A stretch of DNA of 10,969 nt from Elusimicrobiota bacterium. Lineage in GTDB: Bacteria > CG03. How positions within the stretch are numbered: the stretch's first letter is position 1; the number at the start of each line of letters is the position of its first letter. Shown here one piece after another: positions 6,197-10,969 of this stretch. The notes below the pieces were generated by a model that did not search any database, was not told the origin of the DNA, and saw nothing but the letters and a program-made list of their open reading frames with translations. Both the position numbers and the translations under genes were made by a program. The stretch is taken from NCBI GenBank assembly GCA_021161625.1, contig JAGHAG010000136.1:1-10969 (forward strand), written 5' to 3'.

Positions 6197-6993
6197 TACT
6201 CAAAAACAATTGAAGCATATCCGACTACATTTGAGTAGTCCTGTGAGGCAGTTGCAGATGTTTCATAAAAAAGTTCACTCGCTTTTGCTTTTCCTAAAGA
6301 AAAAAGAAGCGCACCAACAGGTCCAAGCCCGCACATTGTTATGTTATGCCCTTCAACAACTTCCCATAGCCCTTCTGCGTCAGATTCTAAAATCTTGGCA
6401 ATTGCAATGTGGTCTTTTTTTCTTGCAACTTCATCCGGAACATAATGACTGAAATCAGATGAGGCAATTAAAATTGTGTTCGGAAATCTGAATAGAATTT
6501 TTGAAACAGCTTTTCCTATTTCCCTTGCAACATCAATTCTGTAATCATAAATTGAAATTGGTGTGATTAAAACTTGAGGATTTCTCCTTATAAGAAACGG
6601 AAGTTGAACTTCTATTGAGTGCTCCTCTAAATGTGCATGGGGGTCAAGAGCAAAAACATCGCTTTCCTTCATAAGCACTTTGTAAATTTCGGAATCGCAA
6701 TCCAGAATTCCATTAGGAACTCTCCATTTGCCCTCTCCAAAAAGAGAAACAGGGGCTCCTTGGGCGTGGTGATTTACTCCAAAAATTATTGCTCTTTCAG
6801 GAATTTCTGCTGTATAAGAAAACCCCTGTGTCCTTCCTGAAAAGATATACCCTGCATGAGGTACAATAATTCCGCGATACTTTTTTTCTTCAACTTTTGA
6901 AAGAGCATTTTCAATAAAATAATCCACCATTTCATTTAACTTTTCCCTATCCGAAGGATAAAACATTCCGCTAACTGCAGGTTCCCTTATCAT
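6196..6993 (-). CDS. MEMO1 family protein, cytosolic (AmmeMemoRadiSam protein B-like)
   Basis: A 265-residue single-domain MEMO protein without a signal peptide. It starts REPAVSGMFYP, the family's usual opening, and carries the conserved pocket residues: H46 in VPHAGYIFSG, H75-H76 in GVNHH, H125 in EEHSIEVQLPFL, SSDFSHY (178-184), C221 in MCGLGP, and the terminal VVGYASIVF. The fold resembles class III extradiol dioxygenases; in human MEMO1 the equivalent His/His/Cys set binds a metal. The bacterial role is unknown, but the family is repeatedly found beside AMMECR1 and radical SAM genes. An AGGAGG lies 4 bases before the ATG, and the gene overlaps the end of the endonuclease V gene by 23 bases. 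It is a distant paralogue of the MEMO half of the lipoprotein at 8814-10244, but predicted to sit in a different compartment. Confidence 0.93.
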   Translation of the reverse strand: MIREPAVSGMFYPSDREKLNEMVDYFIENALSKVEEKKYRGIIVPHAGYIFSGRTQGFSYTAEIPERAIIFGVNHHAQGAPVSLFGEGKWRVPNGILDCDSEIYKVLMKESDVFALDPHAHLEEHSIEVQLPFLIRRNPQVLITPISIYDYRIDVAREIGKAVSKILFRFPNTILIASSDFSHYVPDEVARKKDHIAIAKILESDAEGLWEVVEGHNITMCGLGPVGALLFSLGKAKASELFYETSATASQDYSNVVGYASIVFE

Positions 6994-7672
6994 TTTTCCT
7001 CCTGTTTTTTGTGAGATAATCTGCTCTCCTTAAAATATCAGGTATTTTGTATCTGCTTACAAGTTCCATAATAATGTCTATTACAAAAGCCACATCAACC
7101 CCCCAGCCAATTGAAGCAAAAACAGGTTTTGTGTCTTTTCTGGTCCTTAAAACCGCACCTATTATTTCTCCTGACTCTGTTTTCAGGAATGTATAAGCAC
7201 CCTTAATGTTTGGCGGTTCCTCAAATACGCCATAGAGATGGCTTTTCGCAAAACCGATTGTCGGCTTTTCAAGGAGACATCCCATGTGTGTTGCAAGCCC
7301 CATTCTCAAAGGATGGGCAAGTCCCTGCCCGTCAAAAATATAAAGTTCAGGTTTGGATTTTATTTTCTCAATTGCAGAAATCAAAGGTGGTGCTTCCCTG
7401 AAAGAGAGAAATGTAGGAATGTATGGAAATGAAATTTTTTCCTCAATACATATCTCTTCAATGATTTTTTTTCTTTTGAAAGAATAAATGCAAACACACG
7501 CTCTGGCTTTATCCCGCCTGTATGAAACATCGCAACCTGCAATCAGGTCAATTTTATCCATCTTCAAGAGGCATCTCCTTTCAAAAAATTTCCAGAGTTC
7601 TCTTTGAAACTGGCGGGCAATTTTTGTATTGTGCGCATTCAAATAAATTCTTTTTTCTGGTTTTATTTTCAT
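6971..7672 (-). CDS. nfi: Endonuclease V family protein (deoxyinosine/inosine-directed nuclease)
   Basis: Endonuclease V cuts one phosphodiester 3' to deoxyinosine in DNA (or inosine in RNA in some lineages), acting in repair of deaminated adenine. The 233-residue length is normal. Visible motifs: catalytic D48 in GCDVSY, wedge PYIP (83-86), E93 in SFREAP, D114 in IFDGQGLAHPLRMG with H120, PTIGFAKSHLYG with K143, and AVLRTRKDTKPV. One oddity: the late motif usually written as S/T-x-G-H (GHRVS in E. coli) reads SIGWGVD, so the conserved histidine is Trp190. The start ATG 7672 overlaps the stop of the radical SAM gene as ATGA; the ribosome binding site is weak, so coupling is likely. Its place between AmmeMemoRadiSam-type genes may be simple operon packing or may reflect shared function. 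Confidence 0.92.
   Translation of the reverse strand: MKIKPEKRIYLNAHNTKIARQFQRELWKFFERRCLLKMDKIDLIAGCDVSYRRDKARACVCIYSFKRKKIIEEICIEEKISFPYIPTFLSFREAPPLISAIEKIKSKPELYIFDGQGLAHPLRMGLATHMGCLLEKPTIGFAKSHLYGVFEEPPNIKGAYTFLKTESGEIIGAVLRTRKDTKPVFASIGWGVDVAFVIDIIMELVSRYKIPDILRRADYLTKNRRKNDKGTCS
6998..7003 (-). promoter_or_regulatory. Strong ribosome binding site of the cytosolic MEMO gene
   Basis: AGGAGG on the coding strand, followed by AAAA and ATG 6993, inside the end of the endonuclease V gene. It fixes the MEMO start despite the 23-base gene overlap. Confidence 0.75.
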
Positions 7673-8529
7673 ATAATCTGCCTGTATCCTTCAAAACCAA
7701 GTTTATCTGCAAGTTCCAAAACTTCGTTGTATTCATTTTCTTTTATTAACCTTCCTATTACAGGATGCCCCACCGCCTTATGGCAGGGGTGATACTGACT
7801 CATTAAACTTAAATAAACAGGACCTAAATTTTCGTAAATCCAGTTTAAAACGATTTTTGAGTTTTCTATCTCGCCGGGCAGAACCAGATGCCTTATGAGG
7901 AGTCCCCTCACAGCAACGCCGTTTTCCATTTTTAAATCCCCTTTCTGCCTTTTCATTTCAAGCAATGCCTTTTTGTTCACTTCAGGATAGTTTTCAAAAG
8001 CACAGTATTTTTTTGCAACTTCTTTCAAGCCAAATTTGGCATCAGGCATGTAAATATCAACAATTTCCTCAAGAAGTTTCAGGGTTTCAACTTTCTCATA
8101 TCCGGATGAATTCCAGACAATCGGAATTTCCAACCCCTTTTTTCTTGCAATTTTTACTGCTTCAATTATTTCAAGTGTAAAGTGTGTTGGTGTTACAAAA
8201 TTTATATTGTGTGCTCCAAGGTTTTCAAGTTCAAGCATTACACTAACAAGTTCTTCAACTTTTATATCCCTTCCATTGTTGAAATGGCTGATGGGATAGT
8301 TCTGGCAGAAAATACACTTCAGAGAGCATCCTGACAGAAAAATTGTGCCTGAACCCTTTGTGCCTGAAATAACAGGCTCTTCTCCGAAATGGAGATTGGC
8401 AGAGGCAATTCTTAAATTTTTAGCCCCGCAGAATCCCTGAGTATGAGGCCTTTTTGCAAAACACTCAACAGGACATACATTGCAGGGATTTGTTTTTATT
8501 TTAAGGGTTTGTCCTATCTGAGATTGCAT
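7669..8529 (-). CDS. Radical SAM protein, PflX-like (COG1313 type), within an AmmeMemoRadiSam-type gene set
   Basis: A 286-residue radical SAM protein related to pyruvate formate-lyase activating enzymes. The SAM-binding 4Fe-4S triad is C68-x3-C72-x2-C75 in SGCSLKCIFCQNYPIS. Upstream, C16, C19, C23 and C34 (CNVCPVEC ... GFCGA) look like ligands for a second metal centre. HFGEEPVISGTKGSGTIF leads into the triad, as in PflX-type proteins; the canonical AmmeMemoRadiSam enzyme is longer and has a DPIEKKPL-like stretch there, which is absent. Substrate and reaction are unknown. The start ATG 8529 overlaps the small lipoprotein gene by 16 bases without a clear ribosome binding site, and the stop overlaps the endonuclease V start as ATGA. 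A partner role with the MEMO and AMMECR1 proteins is suggested by position only. Confidence 0.88.
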   Translation of the reverse strand: MQSQIGQTLKIKTNPCNVCPVECFAKRPHTQGFCGAKNLRIASANLHFGEEPVISGTKGSGTIFLSGCSLKCIFCQNYPISHFNNGRDIKVEELVSVMLELENLGAHNINFVTPTHFTLEIIEAVKIARKKGLEIPIVWNSSGYEKVETLKLLEEIVDIYMPDAKFGLKEVAKKYCAFENYPEVNKKALLEMKRQKGDLKMENGVAVRGLLIRHLVLPGEIENSKIVLNWIYENLGPVYLSLMSQYHPCHKAVGHPVIGRLIKENEYNEVLELADKLGFEGYRQII

Positions 8530-8798
8530 TCCAATTTTATTTTCTCAATTTCCTGGAGAATTTTTTCTTTCTCTTCTGTTATCACGGGCATTTGACTTAA
8601 AATAATTTTTTCAATTGCTTTATCCCAGTCATAGGCAGATTCAATATAAATTTTTTTTACCTCTTCCTCTGATATGTGAAAATAAGAGGCAACTCTTCCT
8701 GTCTCCTCATGTGAATATCGCAACTGTTTTGCACATCCCAGAGCAAAAACAAGCATAAAAAAAACAAAAAATTTTATTTTTCTAGAATTAAGTTTCAT
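8514..8798 (-). CDS. Small predicted lipoprotein of unknown function
   Basis: A 94-residue protein I do not recognise. Residues 1-22 form a lipoprotein signal peptide: MKLNSRKIK, a hydrophobic stretch FFVFFMLVFALG, then C22, which would be lipidated and become the mature N-terminus. The mature part is about 72 residues, charged and probably helical (HEETGRVASYFHISEEEVKK, then an EKEKILQEIEKIKLE tail that could form a short coiled coil). A doubled ribosome binding site (AAGGAG and AAGGAA, 8803-8814) precedes ATG 8798, so it is probably well translated. It lies 15 bases after the MEMO-AMMECR1 lipoprotein gene and overlaps the radical SAM gene, so it shares an operon and probably a compartment with the first. 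That makes it a candidate accessory part of the same system (inference). Confidence 0.8.
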   Translation of the reverse strand: MKLNSRKIKFFVFFMLVFALGCAKQLRYSHEETGRVASYFHISEEEVKKIYIESAYDWDKAIEKIILSQMPVITEEKEKILQEIEKIKLECNLR

Positions 8799-8813
8799 AA
8801 ATTCCTTTCTCCT

Positions 8814-10244
8814 TTATTCAGAAAAAACCAATGCCTGAAAGGCATAGAGTTGAGTTTCAGGGTCTTTCCATGCATCAGGAGAAAGCCCTGCCTTGTGAGC
8901 GCAAAGGGAACTTAAAAATTCCTCTTTGCTCCAGCCTGTCTCATCAGCCACCTGCGGAAGATAAACCCCCTGCCTGAAACCTCTCTTTACGACAACTCCG
9001 TCTCTCCCGAGAACAATGTCCTCGGGTTTTACCCTCTTTAACGGAGATAAAACGGAAATTTCTATTTTTATTTTTGAAAGTTCTTCAGGGCTTAAAGGTC
9101 TGAACCTCGGGTCTGCGGTTGCTGCTTCAATTGCCATGTCTCTGACAGTTTCCCAGAGTGGTTTTACTCCAACAATGTTGCCAATACAACCCCTCAAGTG
9201 TCCATCGATTGTGAGGGTAACAAATGCCCCCTGAACTTCATTTAAACGCGGGTCTGCAATTTCAAAATCAGGGATTTTTCTTTTGCGAATATATTCTTCA
9301 ATTGTCTTTCTTGCAATTCTTAAAAGTGTTTTCTTCTGTTCCTCATTGAGCATGGCACCCTCCTTTCTGTAAAAAACAATAGCAGAATATCCAACCACCC
9401 GTGATTTGTCCCCCTGAGTATCACCTGAATTTGCATATTTTAAAACTTTTACAGCATTTGCTCCACAAAGGCGGGATGCTTCCATCACCGCAAGGACTGC
9501 TGTCCCCCCGCATAGTTCAACAGAGCGTTTTTGGAGTTGTTCTTTAAGTTGCTTTATATCAAAATTCTCAATGAGTTTGAGGCATCTGTGGTCTATTCTA
9601 ACCGCATTTTCATATGGATGGTAGTGGCTCATGTCTGAAGATGCAACAAATAGACAACCTCTTACATAGTATTTTGCAATTGCCTGTGCTATGCTTTCAT
9701 AACTTTCATAGTCCTGACCCATCACAACCGGAATTAATTCAAAATTCCCTAAGGAATACTGCAAAATTGGAAGTTCAACTTCAAGAGAATGCTCCTTTTC
9801 AAATGGGACAGAACTTACAGTAAAAATTTTGCTATTCTTTGAGAGTTCCTGAATTAAACCTGTGTTTATCTGGATGTTTCCCAGCGGTGTTTTCCATTCA
9901 TCATAAGGAAACACACAGGCTCCGTTAAAACTGACATGGTGAGAAGGGCCCAGAAGAAAAACCCGACTGAACTTTCTACCTTTAAGCTGGGGAATAAGTT
10001 CTGCAAAAACAGGTGCTGAGAAAACCCACCCCGGATGAGGTAAAACTGCACCGATGATTTCGCCCTTTACAGGTTCTGTTGAGGCATTTGCCTCGTATTT
10101 TTTTATAAATTGAATAATTTGCTCTTTTTTTGGAGGATACCACGAGCCACTGTAAATAGAATTTTTTATTTTTTTGCCCTCACCTGCTCCACAACCATAA
10201 ATTGTGAAAAAAAATAAAACGAAAATTGCGAAAAACTTTTTCAC
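8814..10244 (-). CDS. Lipoprotein fusing a MEMO domain to an AMMECR1 domain (AmmeMemoRadiSam B-A fusion)
   Basis: A 476-residue protein. Residues 1-18 are a lipoprotein signal (MKKFFAIFVLFFFTIYGC, Cys18 lipidated), followed by a short linker. Residues about 25-295 are a MEMO domain with H70 in LPHPGWVFS, H102-H103 in GPSHHV, H152 in KEHSLEVELPI, SSDMSHYHP (202-210), C245 in LCGG, and SRVVGYSAIVF. Residues 298-476 are an AMMECR1 domain: LRGCIGNI (350-357), DPRFRPLSPEEL, and RQGVYLPQVA...GW near the end. The signal peptide predicts that both domains sit outside the cytoplasmic membrane. The start is GTG 10244, overlapping the tautomerase stop as GTGA. A strong internal ribosome binding site before Met298 could also make a free AMMECR1 protein. 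The function of both families in bacteria is unproven; the fusion and lipid anchor are what set this one apart. Confidence 0.93.
   Translation of the reverse strand: MKKFFAIFVLFFFTIYGCGAGEGKKIKNSIYSGSWYPPKKEQIIQFIKKYEANASTEPVKGEIIGAVLPHPGWVFSAPVFAELIPQLKGRKFSRVFLLGPSHHVSFNGACVFPYDEWKTPLGNIQINTGLIQELSKNSKIFTVSSVPFEKEHSLEVELPILQYSLGNFELIPVVMGQDYESYESIAQAIAKYYVRGCLFVASSDMSHYHPYENAVRIDHRCLKLIENFDIKQLKEQLQKRSVELCGGTAVLAVMEASRLCGANAVKVLKYANSGDTQGDKSRVVGYSAIVFYRKEGAMLNEEQKKTLLRIARKTIEEYIRKRKIPDFEIADPRLNEVQGAFVTLTIDGHLRGCIGNIVGVKPLWETVRDMAIEAATADPRFRPLSPEELSKIKIEISVLSPLKRVKPEDIVLGRDGVVVKRGFRQGVYLPQVADETGWSKEEFLSSLCAHKAGLSPDAWKDPETQLYAFQALVFSE
9351..9368 (-). promoter_or_regulatory. Internal ribosome binding site and ATG for a separate AMMECR1 product
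   Basis: The coding strand reads AGAAAGGAGGGTGCC directly before ATG 9353 (Met298 of the fusion). This nearly repeats the AGAAAGGAGGGGAAT before the tautomerase gene and is stronger than the site of the fusion's own GTG. Starting here gives a 179-residue protein with no signal peptide, the usual size and start of a stand-alone AMMECR1 protein. It may be a relic of two former genes or a working second start. Confidence 0.6.
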
Positions 10245-10435
10245 TCTTTAAAAATTTCTGAAGCAGGCTTCCCTGCAATGCCCCAGTTCTCCTTTTCAAC
10301 CTCATTTATCACAATGTGCACCGCTTCTTGAGGACAGGAAATTGCTTCGCAAACCGCTTTTGTAACCTTTTCAATAAGAGTTTTTTTCTGCTGGGAACTT
10401 CTCCCTTTCCACAAATCAATTTTCACAACCGGCAT
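10241..10435 (-). CDS. 4-oxalocrotonate tautomerase family protein
   Basis: A 64-residue protein of the usual 4-OT subunit length. After removal of Met1, the catalytic base Pro1 is exposed (MPVVKIDLWKGRS). The arginine of KGRS and the tryptophan of EKENWGIAGKPASE correspond to conserved 4-OT active-site positions, and the pattern of TKAVCEAISCPQEAVHIVINE is typical. These enzymes move protons in keto-enol tautomerisations of 2-oxo acids, and act as small oligomers in the cytosol; the true substrate here is unknown, since no aromatic degradation genes are in view. The start is well supported by AGGAGG five bases before ATG 10435. The stop overlaps the GTG of the lipoprotein gene. Confidence 0.92.
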   Translation of the reverse strand: MPVVKIDLWKGRSSQQKKTLIEKVTKAVCEAISCPQEAVHIVINEVEKENWGIAGKPASEIFKE

Positions 10436-10440
10436 ATTCC

Positions 10441-10446
10441 CCTCCT
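10441..10446 (-). promoter_or_regulatory. Strong ribosome binding site of the tautomerase gene
   Basis: AGGAGG on the coding strand, five bases (GGAAT) before ATG 10435. It fixes the start at the catalytic proline. Confidence 0.8.
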
Positions 10447-10468
10447 TTCTGGTGGTTCTCTCGGATTT

Positions 10469-10497
10469 ATTTTATCATTTACACAAGGTAATTTAAA
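10469..10497 (-). promoter_or_regulatory. Possible sigma-70-like promoter before the tautomerase gene
   Basis: In the only intergenic gap of the right-hand part, the minus strand carries TTTAAA (10497-10492), a 17-base spacer and TAAAAT (10474-10469). That is 4/6 and 5/6 matches to the -35 and -10 consensus, and it would give a leader of about 27 bases. The -35 overlaps the end of the upstream gene. In A+T-rich sequence such matches arise by chance, so this is only a candidate. Confidence 0.3.
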
Positions 10498-10969
10498 GCA
10501 GTTTTATAACAACAATTCCCTCACTGTATTTTAACTTATTCGTCTCCATTGTTTTCTCATCGTAAATGTAATTAACCATCATGCCGTAGGATTCTTTCAA
10601 TCCCTTTTCAGTAAGATTTGCGCAAAAGTTTATTCCCCCAAGACTGGCACCATTGCTTAGATGAAAATTCGCAACAGGGTCAAAGGTGTTTGCTGAATTT
10701 TTTCTTCTTTCGTTTTTTATGTAAAAAAGAACAATTTTTTCCATTGGTTTTTTGAGGTTTTCAAAAAAAACAGGATTATCCCACCAGTTTTCTCTTTCCA
10801 AAATTTTTTCAAGAAGACAGGAAATTGTAATAGTTTTTAGATGGACTTCTTCCTTTAAAATTTCATCTGTAAGATTTCGTATTTCCTTTTTTTTGAAAAA
10901 TTCATATAGATTTTTATCAATATCCTCTCTTTTAAGTTTAAATAAACTTTTTTTGTTGTCTTTTAAAAT
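10493..10969 (-). CDS. Malonyl-CoA decarboxylase, C-terminal part
   Basis: Cut by the right window edge: the frame stays open from the stop at 10493 to base 10969, giving the last 158 residues. The segment FDPVANFHLSNGASLGGINF matches the C-terminal MCD signature; its histidine corresponds to the catalytic His of the human enzyme. GLKESYGMMVNYIYD, the next family block, follows. The enzyme converts malonyl-CoA to acetyl-CoA and CO2. There is no ATG near 10801; the codon there is an internal TTG (Leu), so the gene is longer, not short. The tail after the signature is brief. A 57-base gap separates it from the tautomerase gene. Its link to the downstream genes is unclear, and it may belong to an upstream transcription unit. 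Confidence 0.85.
   Translation of the reverse strand: MLKDNKKSLFKLKREDIDKNLYEFFKKKEIRNLTDEILKEEVHLKTITISCLLEKILERENWWDNPVFFENLKKPMEKIVLFYIKNERRKNSANTFDPVANFHLSNGASLGGINFCANLTEKGLKESYGMMVNYIYDEKTMETNKLKYSEGIVVIKLL

Noticed and set aside
10493..10801. A complete 102-residue protein starting at 10801
   Set aside because: The codon at 10801 is TTG in the middle of an open frame that continues to the window end, and the protein matches only the C-terminal part of malonyl-CoA decarboxylase.
1..10969. tRNA, rRNA or riboswitch
   Set aside because: Almost all sequence is coding, and the two larger gaps (4946-5245 and 10436-10492) show no cloverleaf or known aptamer features by eye.

Overview
The window is an A+T-rich stretch of bacterial chromosome in which every recognisable gene lies on the minus strand. 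It reads as one tightly packed, co-directional gene string running from the right end to the left. Lipobox signal peptides, an HD-type CCA-adding enzyme, a RimO-type S12 methylthiotransferase and AGGAGG ribosome binding sites all point to Bacteria. Two radical SAM enzymes, the lack of any oxygen-dependent enzyme and a modular palindromic repeat island would suit an anaerobe of a poorly sampled or candidate phylum. That placement is an inference; no lineage marker is present.

In transcription order (right to left): the C-terminal part of a malonyl-CoA decarboxylase (10969-10493, cut by the window edge); a 4-oxalocrotonate tautomerase family protein (10435-10241); a lipoprotein fusing a MEMO domain to an AMMECR1 domain (10244-8814); a small unrecognised lipoprotein (8798-8514); a PflX-like radical SAM protein (8529-7669); endonuclease V (7672-6971); a second, cytosolic MEMO protein (6993-6196); OppD/DppD-type and OppF/DppF-type ABC ATPases (6196-5246 and 4945-4175); a CCA-adding nucleotidyltransferase/HD protein fused to a GT2 polyprenyl-phosphate glycosyltransferase (4178-2106); RimO (2112-838); and the N-terminal 287 codons of a DUF2723 membrane glycosyltransferase (863-1, cut by the window edge).

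Most neighbours overlap by 1-26 bases (ATGA, GTGA, TAATG), so translational coupling is likely throughout. The exceptions are a 57-base gap before the tautomerase gene, a 15-base gap before the small lipoprotein gene, and a roughly 300-base gap between the two ABC genes. That last gap holds a GC-richer element of five hairpin units plus a long inverted repeat. It is flanked by a direct repeat (8/8 bases, extending to 12/13) that duplicates the stop/start overlap of the two ABC genes.

The most interesting content is a rearranged AmmeMemoRadiSam-type locus. The three hallmark families (AMMECR1, MEMO, radical SAM) are all present, but in unusual form: a lipid-anchored MEMO-AMMECR1 fusion with a strong internal start that could release the AMMECR1 domain into the cytosol, a second MEMO without a signal peptide, a radical SAM protein of the PflX type, a small lipoprotein and an endonuclease V, all interleaved. 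A second theme is surface glycosylation: the GT2 half of the CCA-enzyme fusion would make a polyprenyl-phosphate sugar, and the DUF2723 protein two genes on is the type of enzyme that would use it.
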